Below are positions 56,395-64,000 of a stretch of 64,000 nt of DNA, one piece after another. Made by a program: the position numbers and the translations under genes. The notes under the pieces are model-generated. The model did not search any database. It saw nothing but the letters and a program-made list of their open reading frames with translations, and was not told where the DNA came from. This DNA comes from Candidatus Saccharimonadota bacterium. GTDB lineage: Bacteria > Patescibacteriota > Saccharimonadia > Saccharimonadales > Saccharimonadaceae. Where the stretch lies: assembly GCA_015999875.1 (NCBI GenBank), contig JAECRG010000001.1, forward strand, positions 62,001 through 126,000, written 5' to 3'. Numbering within the stretch: position 1 is the stretch's first letter; each line of letters begins with the position of its first letter.

Positions 56395-56889
56395 CTAGCG
56401 GAAGTTTACAAATTGCAGAGGCGCGTCGATATCGAGCTGATTAACTCGGGTCATTACCGATTGCAACTCGTCTTTACTTGCACTCGTAATCCGTAGTTCG
56501 TCCCCTTGAATTACCGGCTTGGCCTTTTTGAACTCTTCACGAATTGTCTTTGAAATAAGTTTTGCGTTTTCTTGACTCAATCCTTTCTTAAAAGGAACTT
56601 CCTTGGTCGCTTGAAGGTTTGACTCTACGATATCTTTGCTCAGATCAAGCACTTTACTGCTTACTTCTCGACTAGCGAGCTTCTTGCGTATGATATCGAG
56701 CACTGCATCAATCTGCCATTCGTTTGCACCGACAATCTTAATTCCCTCTTTGTCCTTGAGCCAGTCAAGCTTGGCAGGAGTACCCTTGAAGTCGTATCTG
56801 CTAGCGATTTCTTTTTCCGCCTGCTGATACACATTGTTCATTTCTGCTTTGTCGTAATCCGACACTATGTCTAAACTAAATGTTGCCAT
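56395..56889 (-). CDS. yajQ: YajQ-family nucleotide-binding protein
   Basis: MATFSLDIVSDYDKAEMNNVYQQAEKEIASRYDFKGT; TACAAT 6 nt before ATG. Confidence 0.92.
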   Translation of the reverse strand: MATFSLDIVSDYDKAEMNNVYQQAEKEIASRYDFKGTPAKLDWLKDKEGIKIVGANEWQIDAVLDIIRKKLASREVSSKVLDLSKDIVESNLQATKEVPFKKGLSQENAKLISKTIREEFKKAKPVIQGDELRITSASKDELQSVMTRVNQLDIDAPLQFVNFR

Positions 56890-56948
56890 GCACCCATTGT
56901 AACACCTCTGGAAAATGTATGTCAGTTGTGGTAATCTGGTATAGATTT

Positions 56949-57024
56949 GCCGCGATAGCTCAGTTGGTAGAGCGCATCCATGGTAAGGATGAGGTCCTGG
57001 GTTCAAATCCCAGTCGTGGCTCCA
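56949..57024 (+). tRNA. tRNA-Thr (anticodon GGT)
   Basis: GCCGCGA...TCGTGGC-T-CCA, anticodon loop ATGGTAA. Confidence 0.95.
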
Positions 57025-57035
57025 AATGATATGTT

Positions 57036-57063
57036 TACGTATCCGTAACGGGTACGTTTTTAA
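57036..57063 (+). terminator. Terminator of tRNA-Thr(GGT)
   Basis: ACGTAtCC gtaac GGgTACGTTTTT. Confidence 0.65.
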
Positions 57064-57099
57064 TTTACCGTGTGAATATATCGTATTATAGATACAAAC

Positions 57100-58206
57100 A
57101 TGAGCAATTCAACACACACAGAATCTCGCAAAAAAGTATTAATAGTAGGAGCCGGCGTAGCCGGGCTTTCATTGGCGATCTTGCTTGAGAAACAAGCTGT
57201 CGCGTTTGATATAGTAGAGCGTTCATCTGAAGCCAAGCCCCAGGGCTATAGCATCACATTACCGAGCGCAGGACTCGACGTGCTTAATCAACTAGGTATA
57301 TACGAAGATATCCTCGCTGCTGGCAAGCGTGTTCATGGCGTGCACATTGACTCTGACGAGCATATCCCTGGGAGACTAATCAAGCTTGAAAATATAGTAA
57401 CTGTGCGTCGCAGTGACCTATACCAGTGCCTTCTCGACCAATTACGCTCACCCGTTCATTTCGACACTATGCCCACGAGGTACATCACTCAAGCAGACGG
57501 CAAGACACTCGTGACGTGTAGCGATGGCACCAGTCGCTTATATGATTTGGTAGTGGGTGCAGACGGCATGCACTCTCGTGTGCGCAACTATATTTTTCCG
57601 GAGGCTCAACCTAAGCCCGTAGGCGTGGCCTACTGGACATTTTTTGCTGAGGCAGCTCGCATACCGACGGGTGCAAACTATATCGCACAGACATGGAAAC
57701 GGGGTAAATTCGTGGGCATGTTTCCTCTGCCTTCCTCGACAGGTATTGTGCTTAGTGCGTATATCTCACCCGATACGAATTTAGATACAATTGATATTGA
57801 GGCGCTGTTTGGTGATACAGAGCACCCTATAGGAAACATTCTACGCACGTTTGATCCGAGCATCGCGTACAAAGGACACCTGAAGGAGGTAAATCTAGAG
57901 TCATGGAGCAAGGGTAATTTCGTATTGATTGGTGATGCTGCACATGCAATGACTCCTGCTACGGGCATGGGAGCTACGGCTGGGCTGCTTGATGCAGTAG
58001 AGCTTTCACGCGCACTCACTTCCTTTGACGAGTGGAGCAAGGCGCTTAGACTCTATGAGAGGGCCAGGAAATGCTCTGCGCACCGGGCCCAAGTGCGCTC
58101 ACGACTCATCACGCACGCCATGCTTACGGACGGAATAGCCGGAGGCCTAAGAAAAAAAGCCGTCCGACTATTGCCGGAACGACTCTTCTTGCGCCTTGTG
58201 TCCTAG
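57100..58206 (+). CDS. Class A FAD-dependent monooxygenase
   Basis: VLIVGAGVAGLSLAILLEK, VVGADGMHSRVR, FVLIGDAAHAMTPATGMGATAGLLDAVEL. Confidence 0.88.
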   Translation: MSNSTHTESRKKVLIVGAGVAGLSLAILLEKQAVAFDIVERSSEAKPQGYSITLPSAGLDVLNQLGIYEDILAAGKRVHGVHIDSDEHIPGRLIKLENIVTVRRSDLYQCLLDQLRSPVHFDTMPTRYITQADGKTLVTCSDGTSRLYDLVVGADGMHSRVRNYIFPEAQPKPVGVAYWTFFAEAARIPTGANYIAQTWKRGKFVGMFPLPSSTGIVLSAYISPDTNLDTIDIEALFGDTEHPIGNILRTFDPSIAYKGHLKEVNLESWSKGNFVLIGDAAHAMTPATGMGATAGLLDAVELSRALTSFDEWSKALRLYERARKCSAHRAQVRSRLITHAMLTDGIAGGLRKKAVRLLPERLFLRLVS

Positions 58207-58209
58207 TGA

Positions 58210-58953
58210 CTACTGCTGAAGTGGTATGTTAAATACTGCACCGCCGCCAAGATATTCGGGCATCTTACCGTCCCACTTTTCGATAGCTTGCTTTTGCAAG
58301 TATTCCTGAGATAGTGTTTCACTCTGAGCTTTTTGAGCCTCGGCGTCAGTCTTTGCGGCTTCTAGATTAAACTTGGCACGTTCAGCATTTTGCTGTGCAA
58401 CCTGCTTATCTTCGATGGCCTTGCTGAAATTAGGACTAAATTCGAAGTTCGTGATACTCAATTCATCTACAGTAATACCGTACTTTTTTAAACGTTCGCT
58501 GATGATTTTTTGCGTCTCAGCTTTTAGCTCATTTCGCTTAGATATAAGCTCTGAAGCGCTGTATTTTGCGGCCGCAGCTTTGAAAACCTCATTGATCGCA
58601 GGTGTGATTACCTTGTCTTCGTAGGTTGCGCCAATTGTTTGATGAAGCTCACTAATGTTGTCGCGGCGGAGATTGTAGTTAAGCACAATCTGACTCGATA
58701 CATCCTGCAAATCGCTGCTTGCGGCCTTACTATCAACAGTCTGTTTTTGCAACTTGATATCATACATAGTTACTTTGTTTATGCCAAAAGGTAGTACGAG
58801 CGACATGCCTTCATTTAGCTCACGACCGGTCACCTTGCCGTACTGTGTTACGACGCCAACTTGGCCTGTGCCGACGACTTTTACGCTAGAAAGCACCGCC
58901 AAAACCGCCACGACGGCTGCTACAATTATAATTAGTCTCTTTTTTCTCGTCAT
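58210..58953 (-). CDS. SPFH/prohibitin (band 7) protein
   Basis: TM, VGTGQVGVVTQYGKVTGRELNEGMSLVLPF, IEDKQVAQQNAERAKFNLEAAKTDAEAQ. Confidence 0.9.
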   Translation of the reverse strand: MTRKKRLIIIVAAVVAVLAVLSSVKVVGTGQVGVVTQYGKVTGRELNEGMSLVLPFGINKVTMYDIKLQKQTVDSKAASSDLQDVSSQIVLNYNLRRDNISELHQTIGATYEDKVITPAINEVFKAAAAKYSASELISKRNELKAETQKIISERLKKYGITVDELSITNFEFSPNFSKAIEDKQVAQQNAERAKFNLEAAKTDAEAQKAQSETLSQEYLQKQAIEKWDGKMPEYLGGGAVFNIPLQQ

Positions 58954-59005
58954 ACCCTCACCCACTACTACTGCTTGTTTCATATACAAGTCAGTATACT
59001 ATGAA

Positions 59006-59293
59006 TTACTTCTTGCGAGTAGTAGGTTTCGTGACGGCTTTTTGCTGTTCAGGTATGCGAAGCAGTACAAATGACTGCAAAAGTGCCCACGCAACAGCAT
59101 TGAAGAGGAAGATTGCTATACATATGAATGCTCCGAGAAGAATTCTCTGGCCTAAATCATAATTGATCAGACCAATGATGCCTGCGCCAAGTACGAGTCC
59201 GATAGTCGCAATCAAATATGAATGCTGCAGTTTTTGGCGTGCGTCATAATTCAGATTCCAATTTTGTAAGCTCGTGATCAAAGTGGTGAACAT
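59006..59293 (-). CDS. Small membrane protein
   Basis: Two TM segments, 95 aa. Confidence 0.55.
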   Translation of the reverse strand: MFTTLITSLQNWNLNYDARQKLQHSYLIATIGLVLGAGIIGLINYDLGQRILLGAFICIAIFLFNAVAWALLQSFVLLRIPEQQKAVTKPTTRKK

Positions 59294-59406
59294 AGTATAG
59301 ACAACTCCTTATTACTAAAGTTTAACACTTTTATATGATTTAGTCAATATTAAGCATCATTACTCTTGTCAAAAGTGCGTATGTTTTGTAGAATAGTGAA
59401 TGTTAC

Positions 59407-59483
59407 GCCGATTTAGCTCAGTTGGTTAGAGCAGCTGTTTTGTAAACAGCAGGTCCTGGGTTCGAGTCCCTGAATCGGCTCCA
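59407..59483 (+). tRNA. tRNA-Thr (anticodon TGT)
   Basis: GCCGATT...AATCGGC-T-CCA, anticodon stem GCTGT/ACAGC, loop TTTGTAA. Confidence 0.95.
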
Positions 59484-59533
59484 CGACAAAATGATGAATA
59501 GCTCATCGTTTTGTGTATGGAAATACGACATAC

Positions 59534-59618
59534 GCCGGAATCGTGTAGTGGCAATCACAGGAGACTGTAAATCTCCCGCCTTTCGGCTTCGTAGGTTCGA
59601 GTCCTACTTCCGGCACCA
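59534..59618 (+). tRNA. tRNA-Tyr (anticodon GTA)
   Basis: GCCGGAA...TTCCGGC-A-CCA, anticodon loop CTGTAAA, long variable arm. Confidence 0.95.
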
Positions 59619-59640
59619 AAACAGTATTTTTACGGAAATT

Positions 59641-59664
59641 GCCGCCCTCTGGGGCGGTTTTTTC
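59641..59664 (+). terminator. Terminator of tRNA-Tyr
   Basis: CCGCC ctctg GGGCGGTTTTTT. Confidence 0.8.
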
Positions 59665-59712
59665 TCTGGCGGTGCTGTCGCTTTAGCGACTTTGGCGGTG
59701 TCGGCTTGTATC

Positions 59713-59750
59713 TACGCTATATCTAGCGTCGGTACACTAGATATAGCGTA
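59713..59750. repeat. Perfect inverted repeat, 14-bp arms with 10-nt spacer
   Basis: TACGCTATATCTAG cgtcggtaca CTAGATATAGCGTA. Confidence 0.95.
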
Positions 59751-59782
59751 TTCTAGAAATGGGAGACGATTAACACTTTGTC

Positions 59783-60517
59783 TTAGCGGTCGTTACCACG
59801 GTATATGTGCTGACCACTCGCGAGAATCTGCCGTGCTTCGTCGGGCTTTGCGTCGAGCTCGTCTACACTACGGAAACCTAGAGTCATGCTTGTACGAGTT
59901 TGTCCTGACGGATTATGCCCAACACCATGGAACAGGATACCGTTAAATAGTAGTACGTCGCCTTCTCTCATTGGCACTGGTACAGCCTGGTTCTCTAATC
60001 CGGCGTATTCTTCGTGCTCGGACATCCATGTTCCGCCACCGTTCGCTTGCGGTACACCTACGTATGGCAGGTTGTGCGAACCAGGCACTACTCTTGTCGC
60101 ACCATTTTCTACTGTAGAATCTTGCAGGTATACCGCAGCAGTCATAAGGCCTCTCGAGGGCTGTAGAATATCACGATGCATCCCTTCGGCCGGCTCGCCT
60201 TGGCGATTATTGATTGTGGCATGATTGTGTCTATTTTTAACAAACACCACGTTTGGACCGAGCAATGAGACTAATGCTCCGACGAGCGCCTGGTTGCCGA
60301 TAACTCTTTTCATGAGTTCGGGGTTGCGATCATAAAGACCATACAACTTCTTGTTTGGGTTTTCGGAGTCAAAGTCTCCGCTTGATTTTTCTGCCTCGTC
60401 TTCGATAAACTCCCGTATTTCGGTAGTTTGCTCTGCGTCAAAAACGTTAGACAGCCTGTAGTATCCTTGGTCTCTGTAAAATCTTGCCTGTTCGTGGCTC
60501 AATGCTCCGTATTTCAT
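59783..60517 (-). CDS. Phytanoyl-CoA dioxygenase (PhyH)-family protein
   Basis: MHRDILQPSRGLMTAAVYLQDSTVENGATRVVPGSH, FNGILFHGVGHNPSGQTRTSMT; TATAAT 7 nt before ATG. Confidence 0.85.
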   Translation of the reverse strand: MKYGALSHEQARFYRDQGYYRLSNVFDAEQTTEIREFIEDEAEKSSGDFDSENPNKKLYGLYDRNPELMKRVIGNQALVGALVSLLGPNVVFVKNRHNHATINNRQGEPAEGMHRDILQPSRGLMTAAVYLQDSTVENGATRVVPGSHNLPYVGVPQANGGGTWMSEHEEYAGLENQAVPVPMREGDVLLFNGILFHGVGHNPSGQTRTSMTLGFRSVDELDAKPDEARQILASGQHIYRGNDR

Positions 60518-60530
60518 GGAGCATATTATA

Positions 60531-61064
60531 CTACAATTTACCTAAATAATCAAGAGCTAGATAGGCAACCTCAATGTCCGTCATCTGACCACTGCGTAGT
60601 TGCTGACGAAATTCATCAAGAGGCATGAGTACTAGCTCGGTCTGCTCAGTGTCGGTATCTTGAGGTTCGCCAACCTTCTTGCAGTTTGTGGCCACAAAAC
60701 AATGGCGCTCCATAGTTGAATAAGCGTCGTCTAGACACGTACCTATCTCAACAAACTCACCCTCGTAACCAGTTTCTTCGCGAAACTCACGCCCGATTGA
60801 CTCGAGTGCATTTTCACCCGGATCAAGGTAGCCACCAGGTAGCTCGTTCAAGACTTTGCCTGGTCCTGGGCGAAATTGGCGAGCCAAGATGATCTCATTG
60901 TTGTCGGTCAGCGCGACGACCGCAGCTGCCGGTCTAGCGTTGTTGATATAAAAATCAGCTTTGTTGCCACGCGGCATCAAAAAATCCACACGGTCAATAT
61001 CCCACGCGTATTTTTTGTAAACTTGTTCCCTTTTTAGCACTTTCCAAGGTAGAATCGCCATCAT
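60531..61064 (-). CDS. NUDIX hydrolase (ADP-ribose pyrophosphatase-like)
   Basis: Canonical Nudix box GGYLDPGENALESIGREFREETGY. Confidence 0.92.
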   Translation of the reverse strand: MMAILPWKVLKREQVYKKYAWDIDRVDFLMPRGNKADFYINNARPAAAVVALTDNNEIILARQFRPGPGKVLNELPGGYLDPGENALESIGREFREETGYEGEFVEIGTCLDDAYSTMERHCFVATNCKKVGEPQDTDTEQTELVLMPLDEFRQQLRSGQMTDIEVAYLALDYLGKL

Positions 61065-61070
61065 GCCCCC

Positions 61071-61877
61071 CTATACGTTATGCTTTTTATTATACCGCAG
61101 ATGGCTCTGTAGTTCCATATCACCATCTGAAGCCATCCATGTGGCAACGGTACCAATATCCCTGAAAAACCGCTGACCATTATTGTATGCATACAACGCG
61201 TCGTGTTCCCATGCTCGGTGTAAGCAGTCTCTATACAATGACAAAAGTCCATCGTTGCTGGCCCAGGATTGCCTTCGTAAAAAATCCGGATCAATCACTA
61301 CTGCGCCCGTGCTGCTAGCACGGTAGTTGCCCTTAACAGGCGCTACATCCTCATCCTTAAACTCGGCGGAATACACTACCTTACCCTGGCTATCGACCGC
61401 AAAAGCATCTTCGTTCGGGACACCTCGATTCAGGGTAAGCGCGATTGATGCGACGCCGCCGATTTTTTGTTTGAGTGCAAATTGCCTCGTGAATTCCTGA
61501 AGGTCTATATCTAGGATTGTGTCGACATTTTGTACGAGTATCGGCCTAGCCTGATTGGATTTATTTGCATAATCGACGATACTGCCTCCGTGACAAATTT
61601 GCCGGTCGCTTCTGGTGACGCTGACATCTTGGTCGTCGCCATACATATCTTGCACATATTCATAGACGGCTGCCTGGTCTTCGGCCGATATGATGATATC
61701 TTGTATATTTTGCTGTCGCAAATTCGCTATGTGGTGATCGACGAACTTGACTTTCGGAACTCCGATTTCAAGCAACGCTTTTGCAATACCTATTTCAGGG
61801 TCGGACGTAAAAAGCCCATTTAATCGCGTACCTCGACCTCCTGCATTGATGTAGCCGATAGAATTTGAAGTTTCCAT
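61071..61877 (-). CDS. Sugar-phosphate nucleotidyltransferase-like protein
   Basis: INAGGRGTRLNGL, VQNVDTILDIDLQEF. Confidence 0.82.
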   Translation of the reverse strand: METSNSIGYINAGGRGTRLNGLFTSDPEIGIAKALLEIGVPKVKFVDHHIANLRQQNIQDIIISAEDQAAVYEYVQDMYGDDQDVSVTRSDRQICHGGSIVDYANKSNQARPILVQNVDTILDIDLQEFTRQFALKQKIGGVASIALTLNRGVPNEDAFAVDSQGKVVYSAEFKDEDVAPVKGNYRASSTGAVVIDPDFLRRQSWASNDGLLSLYRDCLHRAWEHDALYAYNNGQRFFRDIGTVATWMASDGDMELQSHLRYNKKHNV

Positions 61878-61968
61878 AGTATGAATTATGACATCATACG
61901 TCATATTTACAATGTATTTGTTATCTGTCGAGTGTGAAGAGCGCGTAGCGCGTCCGCTATGCCGACCA

Positions 61969-62211
61969 GAGCCGCGACGCCTCTACTGCCCCCCGCAGTA
62001 GGCGAACCACCAGCCAACCCCTTTTCAGCTAAAAAAAGAAATTCGGCGGGGGAAATCTCAAAAAAGGCAAAGGGGGCGGCTGGTGGGGCGCGTCCGCCTT
62101 TCGGCGGACAGGCGGCGCGGCTCAGATTAGCATTTGGCTGCGAAATGGGTTCGGATTTCGGCGTAAAATCGCACCAAATAAAATTGCGACCTTCTGGTCG
62201 CTATTTTATTT
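61969..62211. ncRNA. Candidate structured ncRNA (four-way-junction core 61969-62123) with terminator hairpin 62176-62211; strand unresolved
   Basis: P1 61969-61982/62110-62123; P2 61983-61989/61995-62001; P3 62007-62015/62078-62086 plus 62018-62024/62069-62075; P4 62092-62098/62103-62109; P5 62141-62146/62155-62160; terminator 62176-62191/62196-62211. Confidence 0.55.
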
Positions 62212-62255
62212 GATTTGTTCAAGTCATCTTCTTTTTGTCTAGTGCTCCAGAGAGC

Positions 62256-62927
62256 CTACATGACCACTTTGCGAGGCTGTTTTACAGTCTTCGTGACGCC
62301 TGTAGGCGCTTTTTTCGGTATGAGCAGGGACTTGGCTTCTTCCCTGGCCGCATCAGCCATTTCAAGCTCATCTATGCGCTCGTACGCATCTGCCAAGATA
62401 CGAAGCGACTGTGGATTTTTACGGTCATCAAACCCTACGGCGAGCTCGAGAGATTCAATCATCTTCTTTTTGTGACCGAGCTTTTCCTGCACTTTGGCAT
62501 AGGCTATGTGTCGAGATGGAACCGAAGCCTCCATACTGATCGCCTGTTCAAATGCAAGAGCGGCCTTGTCGTATTTCTCCGTCTCGAAATATATCAGACC
62601 GACGTTGTGTAAGCTTGAAGCGCTCGGCTCAAGGCTCTGCGCAATTTCGAAACACTCTATAGCATCAGGAAACGCCTGCTGCTTGGCATAGAGTATACCA
62701 AGACGGTTATAGGCCGTGGCATTGCGTTCATCGACACGCAAGATAGTCAGCAACGCCTTCTCAGCACGAAGATACTTTTTATCCTGAAGAGACTCTTGAG
62801 CAATTTCCCATAGCCTATCGAGCTTATCGGCAAATTTGAGCTTGGTCTCAGAGGCCACTTCGTGAATCGTCTGCCTATGAAATACGACAGCGAGACCGAT
62901 GACTATAAGTAGTAGTAGTCCGAACAT
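62256..62927 (-). CDS. TPR-repeat protein with N-terminal TM
   Basis: Multiple TPR units (AEKALLTILRVDERNATAYNRLGILYAKQQAFPDAIECFEIAQSLEP); TACAAT 8 nt before ATG. Confidence 0.85.
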   Translation of the reverse strand: MFGLLLLIVIGLAVVFHRQTIHEVASETKLKFADKLDRLWEIAQESLQDKKYLRAEKALLTILRVDERNATAYNRLGILYAKQQAFPDAIECFEIAQSLEPSASSLHNVGLIYFETEKYDKAALAFEQAISMEASVPSRHIAYAKVQEKLGHKKKMIESLELAVGFDDRKNPQSLRILADAYERIDELEMADAAREEAKSLLIPKKAPTGVTKTVKQPRKVVM

Positions 62928-62971
62928 TAGTTACTATTGTACTACGAAGTACGCATCGTGTGAACTTCTCG

Positions 62972-63721
62972 CTATACGATACTGCGAAGAAGCTGCAGCT
63001 TGGTATTACCATTTTTGCGAATCGCTTCATCTATGTCTAGCAGTAGCGCAGCCTCGTCGCGTAGGCGCACAGAGAATCTCGACTGTAGGAGAGTTCGATA
63101 CATCACCTGGCATACGCCAATAAACTCTAGGGCAGTATCTCGTTTATCACCCACCTGCTTGATAATGACAAGGCGCTCATACGAGGAGCCGCCTACAAAG
63201 CGTTTCGCAAGCTCAAATAGCCTGCTCCGCTGTTCAAAATACCGAGAGTCTCGCGCCAGTCGTGACTCTTCGGCCCGAGATCCGCCCGCCATAAAGCGTA
63301 TACGGGCCTGCGTATCTGCTGGAAGCTCAATATTCGCGGTGCTCTGTATAATGACAGATTGCGAGCGGGAACGAATCGTATCAAGGAGCTGCATTGGTGT
63401 ATGGGTCTGCAATACGAAATGCAAACCTCTGCGCGGCTCTTCCAGGAGCTTGAGTAGTGCGTTTTGAGATTGCACCGTCATCTTCGCAGCATCTCGCAGC
63501 ACCACGATAGTACGAGTGTCTTTTTTGGCTGAACGCACGTCGATTTGAAGATTGCGAATATCGTCGATATAGATGCCCCTGCTCGTCTTTGTGGTGTTTG
63601 GATGCTCATCAACATAGAGCACCTCATCCTCTGTGGATGTTCGGGCATCCAGGTAGCTATCGAGCTGTTCGCCAGGTTCTCCTGCAACGATTACCGCTTG
63701 CGGAAGATACTGCAAGTTCAT
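62972..63721 (-). CDS. holB: DNA polymerase III delta-prime-like protein
   Basis: VVLRDAAKMTVQSQNALLKLLEEPRRGLHFVLQTHTPMQLLDTIRSRSQ. Confidence 0.75.
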   Translation of the reverse strand: MNLQYLPQAVIVAGEPGEQLDSYLDARTSTEDEVLYVDEHPNTTKTSRGIYIDDIRNLQIDVRSAKKDTRTIVVLRDAAKMTVQSQNALLKLLEEPRRGLHFVLQTHTPMQLLDTIRSRSQSVIIQSTANIELPADTQARIRFMAGGSRAEESRLARDSRYFEQRSRLFELAKRFVGGSSYERLVIIKQVGDKRDTALEFIGVCQVMYRTLLQSRFSVRLRDEAALLLDIDEAIRKNGNTKLQLLRSIV

Positions 63722-63725
63722 GCGG

Positions 63726-64000
63726 TTAAATTACCTCGTGAAAACTTGCTGGTACTGGTGCTTCAAACACCTTGCGAATTCCACCGGGAAGCGTGATCTC
63801 TAGCTTGTGCGCGTGAAGATACATGCGGTCCGCAGACTCCTTACCATACACTTTATCACCAAGAATCGGCGTGCCGATATACGCCATATGGACACGAAGC
63901 TGATGTGTCCTACCGGTGCGAGGCTTAAGTGTCACTAGGGTGTGCGTATCACCCACTTCCTCAACTTCATAAACCGTCTCTGCTGTCTTGCCACTCGCAT
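63726..64000 (-). CDS. RluA/RluD-family pseudouridine synthase, C-terminal part (truncated by window edge)
   Basis: ASGKTAETVYEVEEVGDTHTLVTLKPRTGRTHQLRVHMAYIGTPILGDKVYG; frame stays open to the right edge. Confidence 0.9.
   Translation of the reverse strand, partial: ASGKTAETVYEVEEVGDTHTLVTLKPRTGRTHQLRVHMAYIGTPILGDKVYGKESADRMYLHAHKLEITLPGGIRKVFEAPVPASFHEVI

Noticed and set aside
61959-62213. Plus-strand 84-aa ORF over the structured element
   Set aside because: Low-complexity Pro/Ala/Gly/Lys translation without SD, overlapping extensive base-paired arms; more likely noncoding
1-64000. CRISPR array, prophage, IS element or known defence system
   Set aside because: No regularly spaced direct repeats, transposase/integrase, cas or restriction-modification signatures were seen among the ORFs
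1-64000. UGA recoding as in SR1/Gracilibacteria
   Set aside because: Long conserved ORFs are intact under the standard code and TGA serves as a normal stop (e.g. GT gene at 52253, sigma gene at 9098)

Overview
The window holds about 70 protein-coding genes, 5 tRNAs, an L10-leader attenuator and many intrinsic terminators. Gene content suggests a Saccharibacteria/TM7-like Patescibacteria chromosome; this is inferred, not proven. Recognisable genes: glgB, tgt, cysS, recR, ybaB, dnaB, dnaX, tdk, rplL/J/A/K, nusG, secE, rpmG, tmk, dcd, thyX, greA-like, yajQ-like, a holB-like delta prime, and an RluA C-terminus cut by the right edge. There are also two transporter/two-component modules, an alpha-glucan operon (GT, GH57, GH15 and an unknown protein), and a LysM-Rpf protein. 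Main observations: (1) a GC-rich, self-complementary intergenic element at about 61969-62123 that folds into a closed four-way junction, followed by a terminator at 62176-62211, a candidate undescribed ncRNA; (2) at least 17 genes with a -10-like hexamer ending 6-8 nt before the ATG, implying widespread leaderless transcription and correcting many ORF-track starts; (3) the canonical order secE-nusG-rplK-rplA-rplJ-rplL is kept but split by insertions (a membrane protein, Rpf, and a thyX/NUDIX/dcd/tmk block); (4) a P-type ATPase with several altered signature motifs; (5) RecR and DnaX without their zinc-finger cysteines, while Tdk, Tgt and CysS keep their zinc ligands; (6) a C8 homopolymer frameshift fusing an ECF sigma factor ORF to its downstream partner; (7) a perfect 24-bp palindrome and a 14-bp-arm inverted repeat. 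All calls come from reading the sequence and ORF track; no database search was run.
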